Of a DNA stretch of 36,004 nt, positions 1 through 7,953 are shown piece after piece. A model generated the notes under the pieces. The model was not told the origin of the DNA. It saw only the letters and a list, made by a program, of their open reading frames with translations, and ran no database searches. The stretch's first letter is position 1; every line of letters begins with the position of its first letter. This stretch comes from Actinobacteria bacterium OV450 (GTDB taxonomy: Bacteria > Actinomycetota > Actinomycetes > Streptomycetales > Streptomycetaceae). Location of the stretch: NCBI GenBank assembly GCA_001298555.1, contig LJCW01000356.1:1-36004 (forward strand), in the 5' to 3' direction. A program made the position numbers and the translations under genes.

Positions 1-1
1 C

Positions 2-502
2 CGGGGGCGGGTGGGACTGCGGGCCGAGGGGCGCAGCGGCGAGGCGCACGTCCTGCTGTGCGAGGCCGCCACCTGGCCCGCCGGGCGGCTGCCCCGCTTC
101 GCCGACGAGCTGCTGCGGGCCGGGCTCGGCGCGGACTGGGCCACGCTGCTGTGGGAGGCGGCCTCGCTCCCGCCCGAGCGGCTCGCCGCGGCCGCGGCCG
201 CCCTCGGCGAAGCCGGCCGCGGCGCCGACTGCGAGGCGCTGCTGCGCCAGGGCGCAGCCCGCCCCGCCGACGAGATCGCCGACGCCGCCCTGGCCCTGGC
301 CGGAGCCGGCCGCCTCGCCGAGGCCGACGCCCTGCTCGGTGCGTTCGTCAAGGTCCGCACCGCCGAGGAGGCGGTCCGGCTCGCGCGCCGTGCTCCCCGG
401 TGGTTCACTCCACGGCTGCTCCGGGCCGCCGAGGCCCTGTCCGTCACGCACCACCGTGACCTCGTACACGCCCTGCGGATTGCGAAACCGTCCGTCTCCT
501 GA
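2..502 (+). CDS. C-terminal part of an alpha-helical repeat protein (5' truncated)
   Basis: The frame is open to the left edge, so this is the 3' part of a longer gene; a GTG at 11 is in frame but is probably internal. The residues are dominated by Ala/Leu/Arg/Glu helices in a repeating pattern: a helix with a double leucine, a Gly turn, then an Arg/Ala helix (for example around AGLGADWATLLWEAASLPP and AGRGADCEALLRQGAARP). This is typical of TPR/PPR-like helical-repeat scaffold proteins of streptomycetes. No catalytic motif, signal peptide or membrane segment is visible. It ends 151 bases before the pyrimidine operon and is probably a separate transcription unit. I do not recognise a specific function. 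Confidence 0.6.
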   Translation, partial: RGRVGLRAEGRSGEAHVLLCEAATWPAGRLPRFADELLRAGLGADWATLLWEAASLPPERLAAAAAALGEAGRGADCEALLRQGAARPADEIADAALALAGAGRLAEADALLGAFVKVRTAEEAVRLARRAPRWFTPRLLRAAEALSVTHHRDLVHALRIAKPSVS

Positions 503-520
503 TCGCAATAGATCGCGCGG

Positions 521-545
521 TGGCGTAATGCGATCGACTACGCCA
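521..545. promoter_or_regulatory. Inverted repeat, candidate operator upstream of the pyrimidine operon
   Basis: Perfect 7-bp arms TGGCGTA (521-527) and TACGCCA (539-545) flank an 11-base spacer that contains the palindrome CGATCG. A second, overlapping pair, GATCGCA (501-507) and TGCGATC (529-535), begins at the stop codon of the preceding gene and could instead act as a transcript-end hairpin. The position, upstream of a putative promoter for a catabolic operon, suggests a repressor or activator site. The binding protein is unknown. Confidence 0.4.
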
Positions 546-561
546 ACCGTGCAAGGCGCTC

Positions 562-590
562 TTGCCCCACGGTGTGACGCGGCCTACGTT
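562..590 (+). promoter_or_regulatory. Putative sigma-70-type promoter of the pyrimidine catabolic operon
   Basis: TTGCCC (562-567) and TACGTT (585-590) are separated by 17 bases, which fits a housekeeping (HrdB-like) promoter with a TAnnnT -10. Transcription would start near 597, about 57 bases before the first ATG of the operon. The -10 overlaps the first of several CTAC repeats (584, 591, 598, 611), so a regulator bound there would block polymerase. This is assigned by eye only. Confidence 0.4.
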
Positions 591-625
591 CTACTCCCTA
601 CGGACACCGTCTACGTGCGTAGAAC
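588..625. promoter_or_regulatory. Nested inverted repeats over the putative -10 and leader
   Basis: GTTCTAC (588-594) is the exact reverse complement of GTAGAAC (619-625). Inside this pair lies a tighter dyad, TCTACG-TG-CGTAGA (610-623). CTAC half-sites recur at 584, 591, 598 and 611. The cluster covers the putative -10 and the start of the transcript, where a repressor operator would be expected. The cognate regulator is not in the window. Confidence 0.45.
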
Positions 626-653
626 TCGGCGTTCCCGTCGCGAGGAGCAGCTC

Positions 654-1496
654 ATGGCCCAAGTCGTCCGCGCCGCACTCGTCCAGGCCACCTGGACCGG
701 AGACACCGAGTCGATGATCGCCAAGCACGAGGAGCACGCCCGGCGGGCCGCCGCCGACGGTGCGCAGATCATCGGCTTCCAGGAGGTGTTCAACGCCCCC
801 TACTTCTGCCAGGTCCAGGAGCCCGAGCACTACCGGTGGGCCGAACCCGTCCCCGACGGCCCCACCGTCCGACGGATGCAGGAACTCGCCCGCGAGACCG
901 GCATGGTCATCGTCGTCCCGGTCTTCGAGCTCGAATCCGAGGGCTTCTACTACAACACCGCCGCCGTCATCGACGCCGACGGCAGCTACCTCGGCAAGTA
1001 CCGCAAACACCACATCCCCCAGGTCAAGGGCTTCTGGGAGAAGTACTACTTCCGCCCGGGCAACCTCGGCTGGCCCGTCTTCGACACCGCCGTCGGCCGC
1101 GTCGGCGTCTACATCTGCTACGACCGCCACTTCCCCGAGGGCTGGCGCGCCCTGGGCCTGGCCGGGGCCCAGCTGGTCTACAACCCCTCCGCCACCCACC
1201 GGGGGCTGTCCTCCTACCTCTGGCAGCTGGAGCAGCCCGCCGCGGCCGTCGCCAACGAGTACTTCGTCGCCGCGATCAACCGCGTCGGCCAGGAGGAGTA
1301 CGGCGACAACGACTTCTACGGCACCAGCTACTTCGTCGACCCCCGCGGCCAGTTCGTCGGAGAGGTCGCCAGCGGAAAGGACGAGGAACTCCTCGTCCGG
1401 GACCTCGACTTCGACCTGATCAAGCAGGTCCGCGACCAGTGGGCCTTCTACCGCGACCGCCGCCCCGACGCCTACGGAGGGCTCGTACAGCCGTGA
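654..1496 (+). CDS. Beta-ureidopropionase-type carbamoyl amidohydrolase (nitrilase superfamily)
   Basis: Likely hydrolyses N-carbamoyl-beta-alanine (or related N-carbamoyl amino acids) to the beta-amino acid, CO2 and ammonia, the last hydrolytic step of reductive pyrimidine degradation. The 280-residue protein covers a complete nitrilase domain. The Glu-Lys-Cys triad is visible: E44 in GFQEVF, K118 in YRKHHIP and C155 in YICYDRHFPE. The ATG at 654 is chosen because GAGGAG (642-647) sits six bases upstream and the protein then starts with the usual VRAALVQ strand; the frame extends further upstream without a ribosome site. Its stop overlaps the aminotransferase start (GTGA). Substrate choice between N-carbamoyl-beta-alanine and other N-carbamoyl amino acids cannot be settled from sequence; the hydantoinase and transaminase neighbours favour pyrimidine breakdown. 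Confidence 0.88.
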   Translation: MAQVVRAALVQATWTGDTESMIAKHEEHARRAAADGAQIIGFQEVFNAPYFCQVQEPEHYRWAEPVPDGPTVRRMQELARETGMVIVVPVFELESEGFYYNTAAVIDADGSYLGKYRKHHIPQVKGFWEKYYFRPGNLGWPVFDTAVGRVGVYICYDRHFPEGWRALGLAGAQLVYNPSATHRGLSSYLWQLEQPAAAVANEYFVAAINRVGQEEYGDNDFYGTSYFVDPRGQFVGEVASGKDEELLVRDLDFDLIKQVRDQWAFYRDRRPDAYGGLVQP

Positions 1497-2788
1497 CCGA
1501 CCCGATCCCCCTGCACAGCCGCCACCAGTCCGTCCTGCCCGACTGGCTCGCCCTCTACTACGACCGCCCCATCGAGCTCACGCACGGCGAGGGCCGCCAC
1601 GTCTGGGACGCGGACGGCAACCGCTACCTCGACTTCTTCGGCGGCATCCTGACGACGATGACCGCCCACGCCCTGCCCGAGGTCACCAAGGCCGTCTCCG
1701 AACAGGCCGGGCGGCTCATCCACTCCTCCACCCTGTACCTCAACCGCCCGATGATCGAGCTGGCCGAGCGGATCGCCGCCCTGTCGGGCATCCCCGACGC
1801 GCGGGTCTTCTTCACCACCTCCGGCACCGAGGCCAACGACACCGCCCTGCTGCTGGCGACCGCGTACCGCCGCTCCAACCAGGTCCTGGCGATGCGCAAC
1901 AGCTACCACGGCCGGTCCTTCTCGACCGTCTCCATCACGGGGAACCGCGGCTGGTCCCCGACCAGCCTCTCCCCGCTCCAGACGTACTACGTGCACGGCG
2001 CCGTCCGCAGCCGCGGCCCCTTCGCGCACCTGGGCGACGCCGAGTTCACGGCCGCCGCCGTCGCCGACCTCGAGGACGTGCTCGGCCAGGCCCGCGGCGG
2101 CGTCGCCGCCCTCATCGCGGAGCCCATCCAGGGCGTCGGCGGGTTCACCGCGCCGCCCGACGGCCTGTACGGGGCCTTCCGTGAGGTCCTCGACCGGCAC
2201 GGCGTCCTCTGGATCAGCGACGAGGTGCAGACCGGCTGGGGCCGCACCGGAGACCACTTCTGGGGCTGGCAGGCCCACGCCCAGAACGGGCCGCCGGACA
2301 TCCTCACCTTCGCCAAGGGCATCGGCAACGGCATGTCCGTCGGCGGCGTCGTCGCCCGCGCCGAGGTGATGAACTGCATCGACACCAACTCCATCTCCAC
2401 CTTCGGAGGTTCCCCGGTCACCATGGCCGCCGGCGTCGCCAACCTCGCGTACCTGCTGGAGCACGACCTCCAGGCCAACGCCCGCCGCGTCGGCGGCCTG
2501 CTCCTGGAGCGGCTGCGCGCCGTCTGCGCCACCGTGCCCGCCGTACGGGAGGTCCGCGGCCGGGGCCTGATGGCCGGCCTGGAGCTGACGAAGCCCGGCA
2601 CCGACGAGGCCGATCCGGCCGCGGCCGCCGCCGTCCTGGAGGCCGCCCGCGAAGGCGGCCTGCTGCTCGGCAAGGGCGGCGGGTACAACACCAGCGTGCT
2701 GCGCATCGCGCCGCCGCTCTCCCTCACCGTCGCCGAGGCGGAAGAGGGCGCCGAGATCCTCGAACGGGCCCTGCACAGCATCGTGTGA
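1493..2788 (+). CDS. Class III PLP-dependent aminotransferase (probable beta-alanine or beta-amino acid transaminase)
   Basis: Soluble fold-type I PLP enzyme of 431 residues, full length for the class III (omega-aminotransferase/AGXT2-like) family. Visible landmarks are SGTEAN at 110-115 (phosphate-binding turn), the cofactor-binding Asp in ISDEVQTGWGRTG (D243) and the Schiff-base lysine K275 in LTFAKGIGNG. The GTG at 1493 overlaps the upstream stop by four bases (GTGA), so translation is coupled. Placed between a ureidopropionase-type hydrolase and a dihydropyrimidinase, it most likely transaminates beta-alanine or beta-aminoisobutyrate to a semialdehyde. Class III enzymes vary in substrate, so the exact amino donor is inferred from context only. 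Confidence 0.88.
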   Translation: MTDPIPLHSRHQSVLPDWLALYYDRPIELTHGEGRHVWDADGNRYLDFFGGILTTMTAHALPEVTKAVSEQAGRLIHSSTLYLNRPMIELAERIAALSGIPDARVFFTTSGTEANDTALLLATAYRRSNQVLAMRNSYHGRSFSTVSITGNRGWSPTSLSPLQTYYVHGAVRSRGPFAHLGDAEFTAAAVADLEDVLGQARGGVAALIAEPIQGVGGFTAPPDGLYGAFREVLDRHGVLWISDEVQTGWGRTGDHFWGWQAHAQNGPPDILTFAKGIGNGMSVGGVVARAEVMNCIDTNSISTFGGSPVTMAAGVANLAYLLEHDLQANARRVGGLLLERLRAVCATVPAVREVRGRGLMAGLELTKPGTDEADPAAAAAVLEAAREGGLLLGKGGGYNTSVLRIAPPLSLTVAEAEEGAEILERALHSIV

Positions 2789-2804
2789 CCGGGAGGCGCC
2801 GCAC

Positions 2805-4205
2805 ATGTCCATCCGCACCCTGATCCGCGGCGGCCTCGTCGTCACGGCCGCCGACGAACTCCACGCCGACGTCCTGGTCGAGGACGGCCGCGTCGCCGCC
2901 CTCGCGGCCCACGGCTCCGCGGCCGCCGGCGCCTGGACGGCCGACCGCACGATCGACGCCGGGGGGAAGTACGTCATCCCCGGCGGGGTCGACGCCCACA
3001 CCCACATGGAGCTCCCCTTCGGCGGGACCGCCGCCTCGGACACCTTCGAGACCGGGACCCGCGCCGCCGCCTGGGGCGGCACCACCACCATCGTCGACTT
3101 CGCCGTGCAGAGCAGGGGCCAGTCCCTGCGGCAGGGGCTCGACACCTGGTACGACAAGGCCGACGGCAAGTGCGCCGTCGACTACGCCTTCCACATGATC
3201 CTCTCGGACGTCAACGAGGGGACCCTGAAGGAGATGGACCACCTGGTGGGGGAGGGCGTCACCTCCTTCAAGCTGTTCATGGCCTACCCCGGAGTCTTCT
3301 ACAGCGACGACGGGCAGATCCTGCGCGCCATGCAGCGGGCCTCCGGCAACGGCGGGCTGATCATGATGCACGCCGAGAACGGCATCGCGATCGACGTCCT
3401 CGTCGAACAGGCCCTGGCGCGCGGCGAGACCGACCCCCGCCACCACGGAGAGGTCCGCAAGGTCCTCCTCGAAGCCGAGGCCACCCACCGGGCGATCCAG
3501 CTCGCGCGCGTCGCCGGATCCCCGCTGTACGTCGTCCACGTCTCGGCGGAGGAGGCGGTGGCCGAGCTCGCCGCCGCCCGCGACAAGGGCCTGCCGGTGT
3601 TCGGCGAGACCTGCCCGCAGTACCTGTTCCTGTCCACCGACAACCTCGCGGAGCCCGACTTCCAGGGCGCCAAGTACGTCTGCTCCACCCCGCTGCGGCC
3701 GAAGGAGCACCAGGCCGCCCTCTGGCGGGGCCTGCGGACCAACGACCTCCAGGTGGTCTCCACCGACCACTGCCCGTTCTGCTTCCGCGGCCAGAAGGAG
3801 CTCGGCCGCGGCGACTTCTCGAAGATCCCCAACGGGCTGCCGGGCGTGGAGAACCGCATGGACCTCCTCCACCAGGCTGTGGTGGACGGGCACATCAGCC
3901 GCCGCCGCTGGATCGAGATCGCCTGCGCGAGCCCGGCCCGGATGTTCGGCCTCTACCCGCAGAAGGGCACCATCGCGCCGGGCTCCGACGCCGACATCGT
4001 GCTCTACGATCCGCACGCCGAGCAGGTCATCTCCGCCGAGACGCACCACATGAACGTGGACTACTCGGCGTACGAGGGCAAGCGGATCACCGGCCGCGTC
4101 GACACCGTGCTCTCCCGCGGCGAACTCGTCATCGACCGCCGCGAGTACACCGGGCGGGCCGGCCACGGGGTGTTCATCCCCCGCTCCACCTGCCAGTACC
4201 TCTAA
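2805..4205 (+). CDS. hydA: Dihydropyrimidinase / D-hydantoinase
   Basis: Cyclic amidohydrolase of 466 residues that opens 5,6-dihydrouracil, dihydrothymine or hydantoins to N-carbamoyl amino acids, the step before the hydrolase encoded at 654. All dinuclear metal-centre ligands are present: H65 and H67 in GVDAHTHMEL, the carbamylated lysine K156 in TSFKLFMAYPG, H189 in MMHAEN, H245 in YVVHVS and D321 in STDHCPF. The length matches the family. ATG 2805 is preceded by GGGAGG (2791-2796), and a 16-base gap separates it from the aminotransferase. After the stop, a GC-rich stretch with GGGGC/GCCCC arms (4206-4210 and 4225-4229) precedes the next ribosome site. Dihydropyrimidinase and D-hydantoinase cannot be separated on sequence alone. 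Confidence 0.93.
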   Translation: MSIRTLIRGGLVVTAADELHADVLVEDGRVAALAAHGSAAAGAWTADRTIDAGGKYVIPGGVDAHTHMELPFGGTAASDTFETGTRAAAWGGTTTIVDFAVQSRGQSLRQGLDTWYDKADGKCAVDYAFHMILSDVNEGTLKEMDHLVGEGVTSFKLFMAYPGVFYSDDGQILRAMQRASGNGGLIMMHAENGIAIDVLVEQALARGETDPRHHGEVRKVLLEAEATHRAIQLARVAGSPLYVVHVSAEEAVAELAAARDKGLPVFGETCPQYLFLSTDNLAEPDFQGAKYVCSTPLRPKEHQAALWRGLRTNDLQVVSTDHCPFCFRGQKELGRGDFSKIPNGLPGVENRMDLLHQAVVDGHISRRRWIEIACASPARMFGLYPQKGTIAPGSDADIVLYDPHAEQVISAETHHMNVDYSAYEGKRITGRVDTVLSRGELVIDRREYTGRAGHGVFIPRSTCQYL

Positions 4206-4260
4206 GGGGCGGCCGGGGCCGCACGCCCCGGCGCCCGCACTCCCCAGCAAGGAGCGACGC

Positions 4261-5277
4261 ATGGACTTCGGCCTCGTCCTGCAGACCGACCCGCCCGCCT
4301 CCCAGGTCGTCAGCCTGATGAAGCGCGCCGAACGCAACGGCTTCCGCTACGGCTGGACCTTCGACTCCGCCGTGCTGTGGCAGGAACCCTTCGTCATCTA
4401 CAGCCAGATCCTCGCCAACACGCAGAAGCTCCACATCGGCCCCATGGTGACCAACCCGGGAACCCGGACCTGGGAGGTGACCGCCTCCACCTTCGCCACC
4501 CTCAACGACATGTACGGCAACCGCACCGTCTGCGGCATCGGCCGCGGCGACTCCGCCATGCGCGTCGCCGGCAGGGCCCCCAACACCCTGGCCCGCCTCG
4601 GCGAGGCCATCGAGGTGATCCGCGACCTCGCCGAGGGCCGCGAGGCCGTGGTCGACGGCAAGCCGTTGCGGATTCCATGGATCAAGGACGGGAAACTTCC
4701 GGTCTGGATGGCCGCGTACGGTCCGAAGGCGCTCGCCCTGACCGGTCAGAAGGCCGACGGGTTCATCCTCCAGCTCGCCGACCCCTACCTGACCGAGTGG
4801 ATGGTGAAAGCGGTACGGGAGGCCGCGGCCGAGGCGGGGCGCGACCCGGCGTCGGTCACCATCTGCGTGGCGGCCCCGGCGTACGTCACGGCGGACGACT
4901 CGCCGGCCGCCCTGGCCCACGCCCGCGACCAGTGCCGCTGGTTCGGCGGGATGGTCGGCAACCACGTCGCCGACCTCGTCTCCCGCTACGGCGAGCACTC
5001 CTCGATGGTCCCGGACGAGCTCACCGAGTACATCAAGGCCCGCCAGGGCTACGACTACAGCCACCACGGCCGCGCCGGGAACCCCTCCGCCGACTTCGTC
5101 CCCGACGAGATCGTCGACCGCTTCTGCCTGCTCGGCCCCGCCGAGGCCCACATCGACAAGCTCCGCCACCTCGAGTCCCTGGGCGTCGACCAGTTCGCCG
5201 TCTACGACATGCACGACAACCGCGAGGCCACCATCGACGCGTACGGCACCGACGTCATCCCCACGATCAACGCCTGA
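4261..5277 (+). CDS. LLM-class (luciferase-like, probably F420-dependent) oxidoreductase
   Basis: A 338-residue TIM-barrel protein of the luciferase-like monooxygenase family. It starts with the typical MDFGLVLQTDPPAS strand and has the LHIGPMVTNPGTRTWEV, GIGRGDSAMR and PVWMAAYGPKALALTGQKADG blocks found in F420-using members of this superfamily. AAGGAG (4249-4254) fixes the ATG at 4261. It lies in line with the pyrimidine enzymes, 55 bases after the hydantoinase gene. I recall a specific LLM subfamily recurring beside dihydropyrimidinase genes but cannot verify it here. A role in redox chemistry of the ureide substrate, perhaps before ring opening, is an inference from position. FMN instead of F420 is the main alternative. 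Confidence 0.8.
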   Translation: MDFGLVLQTDPPASQVVSLMKRAERNGFRYGWTFDSAVLWQEPFVIYSQILANTQKLHIGPMVTNPGTRTWEVTASTFATLNDMYGNRTVCGIGRGDSAMRVAGRAPNTLARLGEAIEVIRDLAEGREAVVDGKPLRIPWIKDGKLPVWMAAYGPKALALTGQKADGFILQLADPYLTEWMVKAVREAAAEAGRDPASVTICVAAPAYVTADDSPAALAHARDQCRWFGGMVGNHVADLVSRYGEHSSMVPDELTEYIKARQGYDYSHHGRAGNPSADFVPDEIVDRFCLLGPAEAHIDKLRHLESLGVDQFAVYDMHDNREATIDAYGTDVIPTINA

Positions 5278-5287
5278 ACCTCCGGAT

Positions 5288-5301
5288 CCCTCGCCCGAGG
5301 G
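5288..5301 (+). terminator. Small stem-loop after the oxidoreductase gene
   Basis: CCCTCG (5288-5293) and CGAGGG (5296-5301) form a compact perfect dyad starting 11 bases after the stop codon. No T-run follows, so at best it would be a weak or actinobacterial-style terminator/attenuator that lowers read-through into the permease gene. Confidence 0.3.
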
Positions 5302-5361
5302 CTGTGAGGCCGGGCACCGCTGCAACGCCGTGACGTGCCGTCAGGCCGGCCGAGCCGTCGT

Positions 5362-5424
5362 CCCGGCGCCCGGAGCCCGGAGCCCGGCGCCCGGAGCCCG
5401 GAGCCCGGCGCCCGGAGCCCGGAG
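5362..5424 (+). repeat. Three perfect 21-bp tandem repeats before the permease gene
   Basis: The unit CCCGGCGCCCGGAGCCCGGAG-type sequence (21 bases) occurs exactly three times, at 5362-5382, 5383-5403 and 5404-5424. Each unit is itself built from the 7-base motif CCCGGmG, so the tract has 7- and 21-base periodicity. It lies in the 187-base gap between the oxidoreductase and permease genes, 40 bases before the permease ATG. A length of 21 keeps every forward frame open, so the repeat reads as Pro/Gly/Ala/Ser/Arg-rich peptide in all of them. I take it as non-coding because AAGGGA at 5450-5455 and the ATG at 5465 lie downstream. Confidence 0.9.
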
Positions 5425-5464
5425 CCCCCCCGAGACCCCCACCGCCCCGAAGGGACGCGCGCAC

Positions 5465-6964
5465 ATGCCGGACCACACGATCGGCGACACCAGGGACCGC
5501 GTGGAGCTCGCTCCCGGAGAGGTCCCCTCCGACGGCCGATTCGCAAATCCCGACCTCCTCCCCGTACCGGTCGAGGCCAGGCGCTGGACGACGTACAACT
5601 TCACGGCCCTGTGGGTCGGCATGGCCCACAACATCCCCTCCTGGCTGCTCGCCTCCGGGCTGGTGGCCCTGGGGATGGACTGGAAACAGGCCGTCTTCAC
5701 CATCGCGCTGGCCAACCTCATCGTGCTCGTGCCGATGCTGCTCATCGGGCACGCCGGGCCCAAGTACGGGATCCCGTTCCCGGTGCTGGCCCGGGCCCCG
5801 TTCGGGGTGCGCGGAGCCAACCTGGCCGCGCTGATCCGGGCGGCCGTGGCCTGCTGCTGGTTCGGGATCCAGACCTGGATCGGCGGATCCGGGATCTTCG
5901 TCCTCCTCGGCAAGATCTTCGGCGGCTGGGAGGACGCCGCGAAGATCGCCGGCCAGCCCTGGCCGCTGTGGCTGTGCTTCATCCTCTTCTGGGCCCTCGA
6001 ACTCGCCATCATCTACCGGGGGATGGAGGCCCTGAGACGCTTCGAGAACTGGGCCGCGCCGTTCGTCATCGTCGGCGCGCTGGCCCTGCTGGTGTGGATC
6101 GGGGTCAAGGCGGGCGGCTTCGGCGAGCTGCTCGACCAGCCGTCCAAGCTCGGCTGGGGCGAGGACTTCTGGCCGGTCTTCTTCCCTTCGCTCATGGGGA
6201 TGATCGCCTTCTGGTCCACCCTCTCGCTCAACATCCCCGACTTCACGCGCTTCGGCGCCGGCCAGCGCAGCCAGATCCTCGGACAGACGCTCGGGCTGCC
6301 GACGACGATGACCCTGTTCGCGCTGCTGTCGGTGTTCGTCACCTCCGGGTCGGAAGCGGTGTACGGCGCCCCGATCTGGGACCCGGTGGAGCTGGTCTCC
6401 AAGACCGACAGCGTCTTCGGGCTGCTCTACGCCCTGGTCACCGTGCTCGTCGCGACGATCTCGGTGAACATCGCGGCCAACGTCGTCTCCCCGGCGTACG
6501 ACCTGGCCAACCTGGCGCCCCGCCGGATCGACTTCCGCCGGGGCGCACTGATCACGGGCGTCGTCGGCGTCCTGATCATGCCGTGGAAACTGACCTCCAC
6601 CCCCCAGCTGTACATCTACACCTGGCTCGGCCTCGTCGGCGGCCTGCTCGGCACGGTCGCCGGCGTCCTCATCGCGGACTACTGGGTCGTGCGGCGCACC
6701 CGGCTGTCACTGCCCGACCTGTACCGGGAGGGCGGCCCGTACTGGTACACGGGCGGCTGGAACATCAGTGCGGTGGCGGCCTTCGTGGTCGGCGGCGTCC
6801 TGGCCGTCGGCGGCTCCCACTCGGCCCCCGGCCAGGGCCCCTTCCCCGAGGAGGGCCTGATCCCCTTCCTGAAGCCCCTCGCCGACTACGGCTGGGCGGT
6901 CGGCGTGGCCTCGGCCTTCCTCCTGTACACGGCCCTGATGATCCGCCGGCATCCCGCCCGCTGA
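5465..6964 (+). CDS. NCS1-family nucleobase/hydantoin/allantoin permease
   Basis: Cytoplasmic-membrane cation:nucleobase symporter of the NCS1 (Mhp1/PucI/uracil permease) family, 499 residues, with about a dozen hydrophobic spans. Family signatures include NPDLLPVPVEARRW at the N-terminus, FTALWVGMAHNIPSW in the first helix, GPKYGIPFPVLARAPFG, and LSLNIPDFTRF in the middle of the protein. The ATG at 5465 is preferred over upstream in-frame starts, which would translate the 21-bp repeats; GAAGGGA (5449-5455) is its ribosome site. It probably imports the pyrimidine, dihydropyrimidine or hydantoin that the upstream enzymes degrade. The 187-base gap with repeats may give it separate control. Confidence 0.9.
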   Translation: MPDHTIGDTRDRVELAPGEVPSDGRFANPDLLPVPVEARRWTTYNFTALWVGMAHNIPSWLLASGLVALGMDWKQAVFTIALANLIVLVPMLLIGHAGPKYGIPFPVLARAPFGVRGANLAALIRAAVACCWFGIQTWIGGSGIFVLLGKIFGGWEDAAKIAGQPWPLWLCFILFWALELAIIYRGMEALRRFENWAAPFVIVGALALLVWIGVKAGGFGELLDQPSKLGWGEDFWPVFFPSLMGMIAFWSTLSLNIPDFTRFGAGQRSQILGQTLGLPTTMTLFALLSVFVTSGSEAVYGAPIWDPVELVSKTDSVFGLLYALVTVLVATISVNIAANVVSPAYDLANLAPRRIDFRRGALITGVVGVLIMPWKLTSTPQLYIYTWLGLVGGLLGTVAGVLIADYWVVRRTRLSLPDLYREGGPYWYTGGWNISAVAAFVVGGVLAVGGSHSAPGQGPFPEEGLIPFLKPLADYGWAVGVASAFLLYTALMIRRHPAR

Positions 6965-7051
6965 GCGGCGGCACCCGCAGTACACCTGGAGGCCGGCCGG
7001 CGGACGCGACGGGCGGTGGGGTTTGTCAGCCGGGCGTGGTGTGATGGGGGC

Positions 7052-7876
7052 ATGATCGAAGAGTTCCTGGCCCAAGACCTGTCCGCGGTGGAAGAAGCGG
7101 TCCGCAAGGCTGCGGCGGTGGAGATCATGCCGAGGTTCCGGCAGCTCGCCGAGCACGAGGTGGACCAGAAGAGCGGTCCGCACGATCTCGTGACCGTCGC
7201 CGACCGCAAGGCCGAAGAGCACCTCACGGCCGCCCTGACGCGCCTGCTGCCCGGCTCCGCCGTCGTCGGGGAGGAGGCCGTGCACGCCGACCCGGCCGTG
7301 TACGGGGCGCTGCGCGCCGACGCGCCGGTGTGGATCGTCGACCCGGTGGACGGCACCCGCCAGTTCGTCGGCGGCGACCCCGCCTTCTGCACGCTGGTGG
7401 CCCTGGCCCACCGCGGGGAGATCCTCGCCTCCTGGACCTTCGCCCCGGCGCTGGACGAGCTGGCGACCGCCGTGCGCGGCCGGGGCGCGTACGTCAACGG
7501 CGAGCGGATCCACAGCGGTTCCCCGCAGCCCGGCGCCGAGCTGCGGGTCGCCATCGCCCACCCGCTGTACACCTCCGAGGAGAACAAGCGGACCCTGGCC
7601 CGGCTCGACGTGCCCGGCGTCGCGGCCCGGCCCTGCGGATCCGCCGGCCTGGAGTACCTGAAGGTGGCCCGCGGCGAGATGGACGGCCTCGCCTTCACCT
7701 GGCCCTCGGCCTGGGACCACGCGGCCGGACTGCTGCTGGTCGCCGAGGCGGGCGGAGCGCAGAGCACCGTCGCCGGAGTCCCCTTCCGCATCGACCGGGA
7801 CAACGCGCTGCCCTTCGCCGTGGGCCGCGACGAGGCCACCGCCCTGCGGATCCGCGACCTGCTGCGCGGCGTCTGA
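7052..7876 (+). CDS. Inositol monophosphatase-family phosphatase (possibly histidinol-phosphatase-like)
   Basis: A 274-residue Mg2+-dependent phosphatase of the IMPase/FIG superfamily. The three metal-site motifs are GEE (73-75), DPVDGT within WIVDPVDGTRQF (95-105) and WDHAAG (221-226). Family members dephosphorylate inositol-1-phosphate, histidinol-phosphate (HisN type) or 3'-phosphoadenosine nucleotides. The TRQF after DPVDGT and the actinobacterial setting resemble the HisN-like branch, but the substrate is not certain. There is no good ribosome site: only a G-run abuts the ATG at 7052, and TGTGAT (7040-7045) lies six bases upstream, so the message may be leaderless. It is probably a separate unit from the permease gene (87-base gap). 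Confidence 0.83.
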   Translation: MIEEFLAQDLSAVEEAVRKAAAVEIMPRFRQLAEHEVDQKSGPHDLVTVADRKAEEHLTAALTRLLPGSAVVGEEAVHADPAVYGALRADAPVWIVDPVDGTRQFVGGDPAFCTLVALAHRGEILASWTFAPALDELATAVRGRGAYVNGERIHSGSPQPGAELRVAIAHPLYTSEENKRTLARLDVPGVAARPCGSAGLEYLKVARGEMDGLAFTWPSAWDHAAGLLLVAEAGGAQSTVAGVPFRIDRDNALPFAVGRDEATALRIRDLLRGV

Positions 7877-7953
7877 CGGGCACGGCCCGGGGCCCGCGTG
7901 GACGGGCCGAATATCCTGGGAGGGCAGCCGCCACCGGACGAAGGAGTCTCAAG

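Noticed and set aside
339..653. N-terminal extension of the ureidopropionase-type protein
   Set aside because: The frame is open upstream, but it crosses the promoter-like region and overlaps the preceding gene. The ATG at 654 has a good ribosome site and gives the normal family start.
5362..5424. CRISPR array
   Set aside because: The 21-bp units are directly adjacent with no spacers, and there are no cas genes.
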